Of a stretch of DNA of 64,000 nt, positions 1 through 8,037 are shown piece after piece (positions within the stretch are counted from its first letter, which is position 1; every line of letters begins with the position of its first letter). The notes below the pieces were generated by a model, which was given only the letters and a program-made list of their open reading frames with translations, did not search any database and was not told the origin of the DNA. The stretch lies in NCBI RefSeq assembly GCF_004769555.1, contig NZ_RQFY01000007.1:1-64000 (forward strand), in the 5' to 3' direction. The DNA comes from Leptospira koniambonensis (lineage in GTDB: Bacteria; Spirochaetota; Leptospiria; Leptospirales; Leptospiraceae). A program made the translations under genes and the position numbers.

Positions 1-3
1 ATC

Positions 4-146
4 GTCTAACTATCGGTGCCTCCTCTCCGCTCGGGGCTTGCTAACGCAACCCGCTCGCTTGGGCTTCGCCACATTTCGCTTTGTCACTCGTCTTGCAAAG
101 CAAGTCTCGTGCCATCGTAAACGTCGGAACACCTTGGTCGTTATAT
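4..146 (+). repeat. attC site 1
   Basis: R'' GTCTAAC at 4-10 and R' GTTATAT at 140-146. It closes a cassette that begins outside the window and opens cassette A (141-1384). Confidence 0.85.
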
Positions 147-224
147 GCAATTGCTCAAATCAAAATGAAAAAGGAGATCCAAATATTTATTTCTGACAAT
201 TGATTGAAATAAATAGAAAATTAA

Positions 225-1211
225 ATGAAACATCATTTTGCTAATTTTTTAGATGGAGAGAATGGGTATTGGGAAATGGTTCCGAACGGGGATCGTCATC
301 AATTTGATATCGATAGCATTCATACCAAAAAGCATGAGACTAAAATAGTTACCTACGGAAAGAATAATACGAATTGGGAAAAAGTCTTTTCATTTCCAAA
401 TCTTGAAGAAGTAACACTCCATGAGCCAAATAAAGACCAACTACAGTCAATTGAAAAACTTGCTTCTCTAAAAAGATTACGAATTACTCATGCTAGAGTA
501 AAAGACATAGAATTTCTATCTCACTTAGAGAGGCTAGAAGAGTTAGTTCTTGAATATGTCTCAGGGTTTTCCGATCTCTTTCCGCTTGGCAAACTTCAAA
601 AATTGAGATCATTAAACTTAGAGAATCTTCGTGGAGTTTCAGATTATAAAGGGCTTACTGGATTGAAAAAGCTCAAATATCTACGAATTGATGGAACTTT
701 AGATTGGAATCAACCCATAGATAATTTTGAATTTCTCGGAGATCTTACTTCATTAGAAGTTCTTAAATTAGGAAGTATATTTAATAAGTCGCCATTTCCT
801 GCCTTATTATCTATTGCGAAGTTAAAAAGAATGAAAAAGATTTGGATCCCCAGCAATATCTTAGATGTAAAAGAATTTGCTTTTATTGAAGCATGCTTTC
901 CTAAAGTGAAAGGTGCAATAAGGGCTCCTTTTTCCAAAATAGCCTATTCAACTATATTTCTTCCGAAGACTGATGCTCGTTCATCACTTTCTGATGATGA
1001 TATTCAAAAGCACCATCCTGAGGTCACAATTGATTATAAAGGTAGGAGAACGATTGCTGACCCCGATTCTGAATGGTTTGAATTTCTTGGAAAGCGTGCC
1101 GGAAGAGTTAAGTGTAATAGCCCTCAATCATCCGAAAAATGTTTCGAGTATGCAGTAAAATATGATTCTATGAAAAAGGAAGCATTGTCCTTACTAAAAA
1201 AAGCGCATTAA
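225..1211 (+). CDS. Leucine-rich repeat protein (cassette A)
   Basis: A 328-residue protein with several LxxLxxLxL units between about residues 55 and 200 (e.g. LEEVTLHEP, LKRLRITHA, LEELVLEYV, LRSLNLENL, LKYLRIDG). This predicts a curved LRR solenoid, usually a protein-binding scaffold. There is no signal peptide or membrane segment, so it is probably cytoplasmic. The C-terminal 100 residues lack repeats and are not recognised. The ATG at 225 lies 84 nt inside the cassette and has no clear ribosome site. It is the only gene of cassette A. Partner and function are unknown. Confidence 0.8.
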   Translation: MKHHFANFLDGENGYWEMVPNGDRHQFDIDSIHTKKHETKIVTYGKNNTNWEKVFSFPNLEEVTLHEPNKDQLQSIEKLASLKRLRITHARVKDIEFLSHLERLEELVLEYVSGFSDLFPLGKLQKLRSLNLENLRGVSDYKGLTGLKKLKYLRIDGTLDWNQPIDNFEFLGDLTSLEVLKLGSIFNKSPFPALLSIAKLKRMKKIWIPSNILDVKEFAFIEACFPKVKGAIRAPFSKIAYSTIFLPKTDARSSLSDDDIQKHHPEVTIDYKGRRTIADPDSEWFEFLGKRAGRVKCNSPQSSEKCFEYAVKYDSMKKEALSLLKKAH

Positions 1212-1236
1212 CATCAATCCGTGACCGGGCAACTGC

Positions 1237-1390
1237 ATATAACTTTCGGTGCTTCCGCTCCGCTTCGAGATCGCTTTCGCGACTCTCGCTCGGGCTACGC
1301 CACATTTTGCTTTGTCACTCGTCTTGCTGAGCAAGCCTCGTGGCAAGTCCTTCGGACGTGCAAAACGTCGGAACACCTTGGTCGTTAGGC
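1237..1390 (+). repeat. attC site 2, closes cassette A
   Basis: R'' ATATAAC at 1237-1243; R' GTTAGGC at 1384-1390. The cassette end at 1227-1243 matches the reverse complement of the cassette's own start (140-156) at 15 of 17 positions. Confidence 0.92.
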
Positions 1391-1435
1391 GTCATGAAGC
1401 GCCAGAATCTTCTTTACAAAGGAAATTCTAAAAAG

Positions 1436-1488
1436 AGTTTATTCTATAAACTGTGCTCATATACTAAACATATAAATAGTTTATTTAT
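1436..1488. promoter_or_regulatory. Two palindromes upstream of the DUF4160/DUF2442 pair
   Basis: AGTTTATTCTATAAACT (1436-1452) and ATAAATAGTTTATTTAT (1472-1488) are perfect inverted repeats with 7-bp arms and 3-bp spacers. Their centres are 36 bp apart, and both contain AGTTTAT. They lie 35-87 bp before the first gene of the pair. Such placement suggests an autoregulatory operator; that function is inferred. Confidence 0.5.
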
Positions 1489-1522
1489 TGCTCGAAATAA
1501 TATATAATGCAACATTGGTTGA

Positions 1523-1768
1523 ATGCCAAAAGTTTTTGAAAGAAACGGCTATAAGTTCTTTTTCTTTGCAAATGAAGGAAATCCTCGAGAACCAATTCAC
1601 ATTCATGTGAGAAGAGGAGAAAAATTAGCAAAATTCTGGCTAAAGCCAAATGTAAAGTTAGAAGATAATTATGGATTTAACTCTAAAGAGTTAAATTGGA
1701 TTGAAGAAGAGATTGAGAATAATTTAAATCTTATAGAAGGTAAATGGAATGATTTCTTCGGTATCTGA
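1523..1768 (+). CDS. DUF4160 family protein (cassette B, first gene)
   Basis: An 81-residue protein recognisable as DUF4160 by its opening (ffFFANEGNPREPIHIHV, then a KFWLKP segment). DUF4160 genes are commonly followed by a DUF2442 gene, and the pair is widely regarded as a candidate toxin-antitoxin or regulatory module; no activity can be read from the sequence. It overlaps the next gene by 20 bp, indicating translational coupling. The ATG at 1523 follows two palindromes that may control the pair. Confidence 0.8.
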   Translation: MPKVFERNGYKFFFFANEGNPREPIHIHVRRGEKLAKFWLKPNVKLEDNYGFNSKELNWIEEEIENNLNLIEGKWNDFFGI

Positions 1769-2015
1769 AGCAAAAGCCCAAAGAATTTGGTTTGATGAAG
1801 ATAATCTTTGGTTATCTTTATATGATGGTAGAACTTTATCAGTTCCACTCGCTTATTTTCCTCGATTAAGAAGAGCTAACAAAGAGCAACTTGAAAGATA
1901 TGAAATTAGCGGAGGAGGAATAGGTCTTCATTGGGATGATATAGATGAAGATATCAGTGTTCCTGGTCTCTTGCTCGGAAATGGCGATCTTACCTCTCAT
2001 AATAAAAAATTGTAA
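1749..2015 (+). CDS. DUF2442 family protein (cassette B, second gene)
   Basis: An 88-residue protein with the DUF2442 pattern: a short N-terminal strand pair, LYDGRTLSVPLAYFPRL, and a C-terminal GGGIGLHWDDIDEDISVPGLL motif. DUF2442 proteins are small and often paired with DUF4160. The start lies inside the upstream gene (20-bp overlap), so the two are made together. Both genes sit between one pair of cassette ends, so they move as a unit. Confidence 0.85.
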   Translation: MISSVSEAKAQRIWFDEDNLWLSLYDGRTLSVPLAYFPRLRRANKEQLERYEISGGGIGLHWDDIDEDISVPGLLLGNGDLTSHNKKL

Positions 2016-2043
2016 ATCCTACTTATATTAAGCGCTTCACTAC

Positions 2044-2184
2044 GCTTAACTATCGGTGCTTCCGCTTCGCTTCGAGATCGCTTTCGCGACTCTCGCTCGG
2101 GCTTTGCCACATTTGCTTCTGTCACTTCGTTTGCATGAGCAAACTCGTGCCATCGCAAACGTCGGAACACCTTGGTCGTTAAGC
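2044..2184 (+). repeat. attC site 3, closes cassette B
   Basis: R'' GCTTAAC 2044-2050; R' GTTAAGC 2178-2184. Cassette B (1385-2178) ends in a 19-nt stretch matching the reverse complement of its own start at 16 of 19 positions. Confidence 0.92.
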
Positions 2185-2201
2185 GCCATATCACTGAAAT
2201 T

Positions 2202-2843
2202 ATGTTATTTGAAGAAGCTAGTGAAAGATATTCTCATATTGATGGAGAACTTTTAGATTATAATTTCTCCTTTAATGGTGACTCTTTTGTTAAGATAGAT
2301 TTTTTCCCCTGGTGGGAAAATCCTAAATATCACTATGCGGTGTCAGAGAATCTTAACTGGAGAGCGAAAAACAGCAGAAAAATCACTATGACAATTAAGC
2401 CAATAGGGCTAATAAAATTTTCATTTGAGCCACGTTGTTTAGCGACAGATATTAGTTTTTTGTTAGATGATCCGCTTCTTTGGGAATATTATGATAAAAC
2501 TCAATTGTTCATTAATGAACAATTTGATTATTTGGAGTTGAGACAGAAACTTATTCTTCGATATCCTATTATTGAGAACTGCATTAATAATTATCTTCCG
2601 ATGAATGCAAGGCATAATCCTCCATATTGTCTAGGCGATTATCCAACTCATATATATAATTATTTAGTGGAAATTTTGACAGAGATGAAAGTATCGATTT
2701 TTCCTAAAAATACAGTATCATTTCAGTCAAATTTAAAGCTCGTTTATATTGATGAAGCGAATTATATGATAGCTGATGACTTTATTATCGATGTTCCTGA
2801 AGTGATTTTCCAGGATGACGATTTTTATATAGAAGAAAAGTGA
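2202..2843 (+). CDS. Hypothetical protein (cassette C)
   Basis: A 213-residue acidic, aromatic-rich soluble protein with no signal peptide, membrane segment or family I recognise. The reading frame is open upstream into the attC site, but the ATG at 2202 is preferred because the upstream codons belong to the recombination site. It is the single gene of cassette C (2179-2986), only 23 nt from the cassette's left edge. Confidence 0.6.
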   Translation: MLFEEASERYSHIDGELLDYNFSFNGDSFVKIDFFPWWENPKYHYAVSENLNWRAKNSRKITMTIKPIGLIKFSFEPRCLATDISFLLDDPLLWEYYDKTQLFINEQFDYLELRQKLILRYPIIENCINNYLPMNARHNPPYCLGDYPTHIYNYLVEILTEMKVSIFPKNTVSFQSNLKLVYIDEANYMIADDFIIDVPEVIFQDDDFYIEEK

Positions 2844-2849
2844 TACGGC

Positions 2850-2992
2850 GCATAACTTACGGTGCTTCCACTCCGCTCGTGGATCGCTAACGCGACCACT
2901 CGCTCGGGCTACGCCACATTTGCTTCTGTCACTCGCCTTGCATTGGCAAGTTTCGCGCCATCGCGAACGTCGGAACACCTTAGTCGTTATAC
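2850..2992 (+). repeat. attC site 4, closes cassette C
   Basis: R'' GCATAAC 2850-2856; R' GTTATAC 2986-2992. Own-end match is 15 of 17. The inner hairpin reads GTGGATCGC/GCGACCAC here, a compensatory variant of GAGATCGC/GCGACTC. Confidence 0.92.
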
Positions 2993-3028
2993 GCCATAAT
3001 CTCAAAACATTTAATCTAAGAGAAAAAT

Positions 3029-3841
3029 ATGAAAAACCATTTAAAATTCATTCTCGTAGTAGTTGGATTTATTTTTTGTTTCAACTGCCAAAAGCCTGAA
3101 GACCTTGCTGTATTGGTTGCTCCAATTACTTATTCTATAGCTAAGAACGCTATTGACCAGGGTAAAAAGAATGGAGAATACTGTATAAAACTTAAATACT
3201 CGAATATTCAGAAAGGAGAAGGGGACTGGCCTTCTGGAGAAATTAATTACGAAGTAGAATCTGCGGAATATCCTGGAAAAGTCGGGAAGATTCATTACAT
3301 ATTAAATGGCAGTCATTTGGCCACTGCTATCGTTGTGCCCCCAGGAAAAAATAAAACTCAGTTTCAAGTCAATCTAGTTGAAAGTGCAATCGTATTTGGC
3401 CAAACTCAAAGCATCGAAACTTACCTTAATGTTATGGCTAAGCAATTATCTGAGAACACTCCGAAGGATCTTAAAATTGCAGTTTTTGATTTTGAAGGTA
3501 TTAAGGGAGAGCGAACCGTATTAGGAAAACGTCTCCCAGAATCTCTTATTAATTATCTTGTCAATTATAAGCTACAAGTATTAGAAAGACGTTCCCTAGA
3601 TTCAGTAATAAAAGAACTAAGTTTTCAGAAAACAGGTTTAACTCAGGGCTCAGATGTGCGGAATGAGATAGGCAAATTTTTAGGAGCAGATGCTATTTTA
3701 ACAGGAACCTTGAAGAATGATAAGGAAGAGATATTAATAAACGCTAGAATAATTAGAATAGACACTGGAACGGTGGTTGCTGCAGAAAAAATAATTATTC
3801 CTAAGTATCTCTTTCCCCAAACTGATCTTCATGTCTTTTAA
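3029..3841 (+). CDS. Lipoprotein with CsgG/FlgO-like domain (cassette D)
   Basis: A 270-residue protein. Residues 1-20 form a lipoprotein signal peptide with Cys at the FCFNC site, so it should be anchored in an envelope membrane. The C-terminal half (about 145-255) matches the CsgG/FlgO fold: IAVFDFEG, then LPESLINYLVNYKLQVLERRSLDSVIKE, then IGKFLGADAILTGTL. That domain occurs in curli secretion channels and FlgO-like lipoproteins. The middle region is not recognised. It is the only gene in its cassette. A role in assembling an envelope complex is inferred from the fold alone. Confidence 0.75.
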   Translation: MKNHLKFILVVVGFIFCFNCQKPEDLAVLVAPITYSIAKNAIDQGKKNGEYCIKLKYSNIQKGEGDWPSGEINYEVESAEYPGKVGKIHYILNGSHLATAIVVPPGKNKTQFQVNLVESAIVFGQTQSIETYLNVMAKQLSENTPKDLKIAVFDFEGIKGERTVLGKRLPESLINYLVNYKLQVLERRSLDSVIKELSFQKTGLTQGSDVRNEIGKFLGADAILTGTLKNDKEEILINARIIRIDTGTVVAAEKIIIPKYLFPQTDLHVF

Positions 3842-3858
3842 TTAATTTAGATTACTTC

Positions 3859-3990
3859 GCTTAACTATCGGTGCTTCCGCTCCGCTTCGAGATCGCTTTC
3901 ACGACTCTCGCTCGGGCTTCGCCACATTTGCTTCTGCCACTTCGTTTGCTGAGCAAACTCGCGCCATCGCAAACGTCGGAACACATATAA
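3859..3990 (+). repeat. attC site 5, right end deleted
   Basis: R'' GCTTAAC 3859-3865 and most of the site are present. Directly after the GTCGGAACAC box the sequence departs to an AT-rich leader, so the CTTGGTCG and R' part is missing. The boundary between cassettes D and E is therefore broken. Confidence 0.8.
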
Positions 3991-4017
3991 TAATATTTTA
4001 ATATATCAGGAGATAAC

Positions 4018-4569
4018 ATGATTAAATCAAAAGTTTTCGCTATTGCGTCATTGGTATTACTATTTTCATCGGAAATAATATCCGATGAAAATAAAAAAGC
4101 AATTAAATTCGATCAAGAGAACTACGAATTGGTATTCTCGGATGAAACTCGTTCAAATTTAATAAAGGAATATTTAAGAAAGGGAGATTCGTTAGAAAAA
4201 TGGAACAAGATGGTTACGATCTTTGATTGGAAGAATGCTTCTGAAGTAAAAGATATACTTCCGAAATATATCGAGCAAGTTGTAACTCCTAATTCTATAA
4301 GGAAGCCGAATATGCTTAAAAATACAAAAAGTGTATATAAAGAAGATTATATTTTTGAATTCTTTCTTTCTCCTTCATCGAGCGATTATATTGAATACAA
4401 CCTTCATCGAATGATTACTACGAATAGCAATAAAGTTATTTCTTTTATATTCGCGTTAAAGATCCCTATGACAGGCAAAAAGGAAGTAGACTCGGCAAAT
4501 GTAAGGAGTGCACTTGAAGAGAATCGCATTAATTGGTTTGCTGAGATTGGGGAAATTGTGTTGGAGTAA
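4018..4569 (+). CDS. Hypothetical exported protein (cassette E)
   Basis: A 183-residue protein with an N-terminal hydrophobic segment (about residues 5-20, FAIASLVLLFSSEIISDE) that looks like a cleavable signal peptide. The rest is a charged soluble domain of no family I recognise. The ATG at 4018 follows an AGGAG ribosome site at the expected distance. Its left attC is truncated, so this gene is probably locked to the preceding cassette. Confidence 0.6.
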   Translation: MIKSKVFAIASLVLLFSSEIISDENKKAIKFDQENYELVFSDETRSNLIKEYLRKGDSLEKWNKMVTIFDWKNASEVKDILPKYIEQVVTPNSIRKPNMLKNTKSVYKEDYIFEFFLSPSSSDYIEYNLHRMITTNSNKVISFIFALKIPMTGKKEVDSANVRSALEENRINWFAEIGEIVLE

Positions 4570-4595
4570 TTTCTTAAATTTCAGGATGCAGCATT

Positions 4596-4737
4596 GCCTA
4601 ACTAACAGCTCTGGCGCGTCGCTTCGGGGATCGCTTCGCGACCCGCTCGCTCGGGCTTCGCCACATTTGCTTCTGTCACTTCGTTTGCAGAGCAAACTCG
4701 TGCCATTGCAAACGTCGGAACACCTTGGTCGTTAGAC
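4596..4737 (+). repeat. attC site 6, closes cassette E
   Basis: R'' GCCTAAC 4596-4602; R' GTTAGAC 4731-4737. It contains a typical YTTGC/GCAAR inner hairpin and the terminal CACCTTGGTCG string. Confidence 0.88.
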
Positions 4738-4775
4738 GGACAGTTTGGCTAAATTTAATTTTTAAAGGAAAAAGT

Positions 4776-4804
4776 TTGACATTGTAACCCATTAGGTTAC
4801 GGTA
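4776..4804 (+). promoter_or_regulatory. higBA promoter with operator palindrome
   Basis: TTGACA at 4776-4781 is a good -35 box; the -10 around 4798-4804 is weak. Between them lies the perfect inverted repeat GTAACCCATTAGGTTAC (4784-4800, 6-bp arms). HigA-type antitoxins repress their own operon by binding such palindromes, so this is the likely operator. Confidence 0.6.
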
Positions 4805-4810
4805 TGAGTA

Positions 4811-5089
4811 TTGATTATCTCCTTTAGACACAAAGGCCTTGAACAGTTTTTTGAAACTGGCAGTAAGAAAGGAATTCAAGCAGATCATTCCAATAAATTA
4901 GCTAGAATTCTGGATAGGTTGGATTCCTCCACATCTCCCAAAGATATGGATTTGCCTGCATATCGTTTACATTCTCTAAAGGATCGTGAAAAGGGCAGAT
5001 GGTCAGTCTGGGTAAATGGGAATTGGCGTGTTACCTTTGAATTTAAAGGTGAAAACGCAATAATCGTCGATTATGAAGATTATCACTAG
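4811..5089 (+). CDS. higB: HigB-like toxin, RelE/ParE superfamily (cassette F)
   Basis: A 92-residue protein typical of HigB: FRHKGLEQFFETGSKKGI at the N terminus, LDRLD and the P-x-YRLHSLK segment, and GRWSVWVNGNWRVTFEF near the C terminus. HigB toxins are ribosome-dependent mRNA interferases held in check by HigA. The start is TTG at 4811, chosen because family members begin right at this IISF segment. A nearby ATG at 4804 is out of frame. It lies 12 nt upstream of the antitoxin gene, in the toxin-first order characteristic of hig. Confidence 0.92.
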   Translation: MIISFRHKGLEQFFETGSKKGIQADHSNKLARILDRLDSSTSPKDMDLPAYRLHSLKDREKGRWSVWVNGNWRVTFEFKGENAIIVDYEDYH

Positions 5090-5101
5090 AGGCAAAATTT
5101 T

Positions 5102-5389
5102 ATGAATAAGAGAAAACCTACTCATCCAGGTGAAATTCTACTAGAAGATATAATAAAGCCCTTAGGATTAACCATAACTGAGGCAGCGAAAGACTTAGGA
5201 ATATCTCGTAAAACATTATCGGAAATAGTAAATTGCAAGAGTCCAGTTACTCCAGAAATGGCAGTAAGAATAGCAATAGCAACAAATACTTCGGCAGAGA
5301 GTTGGCTGAGCATGCAGACAAAATTAGATTTATGGACTGCAATGCAAGAAAGGCCTAAGAATATAGTTAAGTTTCCAATCTCTGCGTAA
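5102..5389 (+). CDS. higA: HigA-like antitoxin, XRE family (cassette F)
   Basis: A 95-residue DNA-binding antitoxin. It opens with the diagnostic HPGEILLEDIIKPLGLT segment, followed by a helix-turn-helix (about residues 25-60, TEAAKDLGISRKTLSEIVN) and the SWLSMQTKLDLW motif. It neutralises HigB and represses the operon, probably at the palindrome at 4784-4800. Toxin and antitoxin occupy one cassette (4732-5540). TA pairs of this kind are thought to stabilise large cassette arrays. Confidence 0.93.
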   Translation: MNKRKPTHPGEILLEDIIKPLGLTITEAAKDLGISRKTLSEIVNCKSPVTPEMAVRIAIATNTSAESWLSMQTKLDLWTAMQERPKNIVKFPISA

Positions 5390-5404
5390 TAACGCCAAAC
5401 CGTC

Positions 5405-5546
5405 ACCTAGCTATCGGTTCTTCCGCTCCGCTCGGAGATCGCTTCGCGATTCGCTCGCTTGGGCTTCGCCACATTTGCTTCTGTCACTTCTCTTGCATGA
5501 GCAAACTCGCGCCATCGCAAACGTCGGAACACCTTGGTCGTTAGGC
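5405..5546 (+). repeat. attC site 7, closes cassette F
   Basis: R'' is degenerate (ACCTAGC, 5405-5411); R' GTTAGGC is intact at 5540-5546. The remainder of the site is full length. Confidence 0.85.
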
Positions 5547-5589
5547 GACATTTCATGAAATTTTCTCTCAAATAATTTATAAGGAGTGA

Positions 5590-6048
5590 ATGAAAAAATT
5601 CATGATAGAATTAGTACAAGTAATTGCGAATTTGGCAACGACTGTGGCTCTTGGAATAGCGTCCTGGCAGTTATACGTTAATTCTAAGCAGCGAAGAGCG
5701 GAGCATATATTTTCTTTGCTAAGCCTATTTCATAGCGATACTGCGATGTATGATATCTATTATAAGATAGAATATGGCAATTTTAAATATGACGAAAGTC
5801 ATCATTTATCAAAAGAAGAAAAGGATTTAGATAGGCTCCTTGGCTTTTTTGATAATATAGGCAGGCTTTACTTTATGGGGCTAATAAATAAATCCGATTT
5901 TGGCATATTCGGATATGAAATGAAAACAATGCTTGATGATGACGGGGTCGTTGCTTATCTTTCTTTCATAACGGATTATTCAAAAAGCCGCCATCGACCT
6001 AATCCTTTTCCAAATTTGGAAAAATTAAGAAATTTATTTCCTAAATAA
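5590..6048 (+). CDS. Small membrane-anchored hypothetical protein (cassette G)
   Basis: A 152-residue protein with one N-terminal transmembrane helix (about 5-27, VQVIANLATTVALGIASWQLYV) followed by a cytoplasmic-looking helical domain rich in Tyr, Asp and Lys. The arrangement resembles DUF4760-type proteins, but the match is weak. GGAG precedes the ATG at 5590 by about 5 nt. It is the only gene of cassette G (5541-6211). Confidence 0.6.
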   Translation: MKKFMIELVQVIANLATTVALGIASWQLYVNSKQRRAEHIFSLLSLFHSDTAMYDIYYKIEYGNFKYDESHHLSKEEKDLDRLLGFFDNIGRLYFMGLINKSDFGIFGYEMKTMLDDDGVVAYLSFITDYSKSRHRPNPFPNLEKLRNLFPK

Positions 6049-6077
6049 TATTTACGTTTATACTTGAATGAAACGTC

Positions 6078-6217
6078 GCATAACTGTCCGTGCTTCCGCA
6101 GCGCTTCGAGATCGCTACGCGACTCTCGCTTGGGCTGCGCCACATTTCGCTTTGTCACTCGTCTTGCAGAGCAAGTCTCGCGCCATCGTAAACGTCGGAA
6201 CACCTTGGTCATTAGGC
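6078..6217 (+). repeat. attC site 8, closes cassette G
   Basis: R'' GCATAAC 6078-6084; R' ATTAGGC 6211-6217, with the conserved crossover G changed to A. The last nt of the cassette match its own start at positions 12-17 exactly. Confidence 0.9.
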
Positions 6218-6251
6218 GAAATTGCGCGATTTTATATATAAAGGAAATTAA

Positions 6252-7190
6252 ATGAAAAAAATTACTATTGTGTTTCTATTGTTCAGTTACTCTGTTTTAT
6301 TTTCAGAAGACACTAAATCGCTTAACGAAGTTAAAGCTGAACTAAATTTCATCAAAGCTTTAAAATTAAAAGATGTAAAGTTCTTCAGAGAAGCTTTTTC
6401 CCCGTCGATTTTCTTTCAATATGTCGTTAAAGGTAAACAATTCTCAGAAATCGATTTTAAAGAATTTTCAGCGAAAAAAGGCATTCTCTATGAACTTTTC
6501 TTTAACACAGACTATGTAAAAAATAATATTAATGCAAATTCAGTAAGTTTTTCAGATGCATTTACTAATTCCTTTGGGATTTCAGTTCATGCTAGTTCTG
6601 ATGATAGGTACATTCTTTCTAGTATCACAACTATTCATAATGGTTTTTGTTATGATGTGATACTAAATTGCGGTGACGATGCCAAAATTTGTGAAATCTC
6701 AGGCTTGAATATTTCAGGTTGTAGTGGCTTAGATAACGTACTATTAAGTAAACTTCCTTCTGAAGAAATAAAGCTTCAAAGATTAAAAGGGAAAAAATAC
6801 TTAAAAGAAAGCCGTGAATGGATTTCTTCCGGGTTACAATTACTAGAAATCTTCGACGAGAAGAGAAAGGCTATTTATGGTCCGAATGCTGTATTTGATT
6901 CGATTTTTGCTGGAACGGAAGATGGATATGGAGGAGTCGCATATTTAATGGTTAAAACAAAGAAAGAATCGGATTTTCTATTATTTTACAGACATTTAAC
7001 ATCTATAAATGAAAAGATAGTGAATGCAAAGACTTCATTGAGTCCTGGAACTTTTATAGGGAGTAATGAAAAAAAAGTCGGAATTCAATTAACGAATGAG
7101 CCACCCAAAATTACAATTGATGGGCGCACCATTTCAGGTAATCCAATTACTAGCACATTAACTATACAAATATTAAAAGGTAACCTTTAA
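6252..7190 (+). CDS. Hypothetical exported protein (cassette H)
   Basis: A 312-residue protein with a Lys-rich N terminus and hydrophobic signal peptide (about 1-18, IVFLLFSYSVLFS). The body has no domain I can name. It contains a Cys-rich stretch (ILNCGDDAKICEISGLNISGC, about 143-165) that could form disulfides after export. An AAGGAA ribosome site sits 8 nt before the ATG at 6252. It fills cassette H (6212-7285) alone. Confidence 0.6.
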   Translation: MKKITIVFLLFSYSVLFSEDTKSLNEVKAELNFIKALKLKDVKFFREAFSPSIFFQYVVKGKQFSEIDFKEFSAKKGILYELFFNTDYVKNNINANSVSFSDAFTNSFGISVHASSDDRYILSSITTIHNGFCYDVILNCGDDAKICEISGLNISGCSGLDNVLLSKLPSEEIKLQRLKGKKYLKESREWISSGLQLLEIFDEKRKAIYGPNAVFDSIFAGTEDGYGGVAYLMVKTKKESDFLLFYRHLTSINEKIVNAKTSLSPGTFIGSNEKKVGIQLTNEPPKITIDGRTISGNPITSTLTIQILKGNL

Positions 7191-7203
7191 AAGGCGAAAC
7201 TAC

Positions 7204-7291
7204 GCATAACTTACGGCTCTGACGCTACGCTTCGAGATTGCTGCGCAACTCTCGCGCCGTTGCGAACGTCGGAATACCTTGGTTGTTATGC
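7204..7291 (+). repeat. attC site 9 (short form), closes cassette H
   Basis: R'' GCATAAC 7204-7210; R' GTTATGC 7285-7291. Only about 88 bp: the middle block is missing, but the first hairpin survives as GAGATTGC/GCAACTCTC, a compensatory variant. Confidence 0.9.
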
Positions 7292-7317
7292 GGCATTTGA
7301 TAAAAGGAATTTGTAAT

Positions 7318-7839
7318 ATGGAAATTCAGAAATTAAAAGAACTGTTAATATCAGGAATTATGATATCTGGGCAAAGTTCTTTAGATAGAAGATTGCCAGC
7401 TAAAAAATCTGTTCCTATATTTATAGATGTTCGAAGAAGACTAAAGGATTTTTTGTTAGAAAATCCAGATGCAGTGGAAGGATGGAAATTACTCTCACAG
7501 GCAGAAGAGGCATTGTTAAATTATGCAGATGCAATTTCTAATTTTGAAAAATATTTAAATTTGAAGGGGAGAGATAATAAGGATCTTAAGAAATTGGCTC
7601 AATTAAAGGAAAGTCAATTGGAATTGCATGATCTAATACTTTCTCCGGAAGAATTAAAGGATTTAAGCAATATATTAAATAAATATATACTTGAGTAAGG
7701 GTGTGATCATTCACTGAAAAGGACGAAAATATATTTAGAAGAGAAATTTTCTAAGAGTAAGGTTAAAAGCATTATTATCGCTCTTCAAGATCGTGGTGGA
7801 TTTTGTGATTGTGAAGTTTTGGCAAACGTTACTCTATAA
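7318..7839 (+). pseudogene. DUF2695-type protein split by an in-frame stop (cassette I)
   Basis: The open part (7318-7698, 126 residues) is helical with a TPR-like segment (PDAVEGWKLLSQAEEALLNY). It stops at TAA 7696-7698. Reading on in the same frame gives GCDHSLKRTKIYLEEKF, then ALQDRGGFCDCEVLANV, ending at TAA 7837-7839. The CDH...GGFCDCEVL pattern is the Cys-rich DUF2695 domain, normally fused to such an N terminus. A single nonsense change therefore appears to have removed the C-terminal domain. The ATG at 7318 has an AAGGAA site. Read-through or sequence error are alternatives. Confidence 0.75.
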
Positions 7840-7852
7840 AAAACCAAACGTC

Positions 7853-8006
7853 GGATAACTTACGCTACCTCCGCTCCGCTCGGAGATCGCTTCGCGATTC
7901 ACTCGCTTGGGCTTCGCCACATTTCTTTGTCACTCGCCTTGCAGAGCAAATCTCGTGCCATGTGCTTACGCACTCGCAAAACGTTGGAACACCTTGGTCG
8001 TTAGTC
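7853..8006 (+). repeat. attC site 10, closes cassette I
   Basis: R'' GGATAAC 7853-7859; R' GTTAGTC 8000-8006. The own-end match is 12 of 15. The right half has an extra TGTGCTTACGCACTCG insert. Confidence 0.88.
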
Positions 8007-8037
8007 GACATAGCTCTTCATCATTATTTATATCAAA

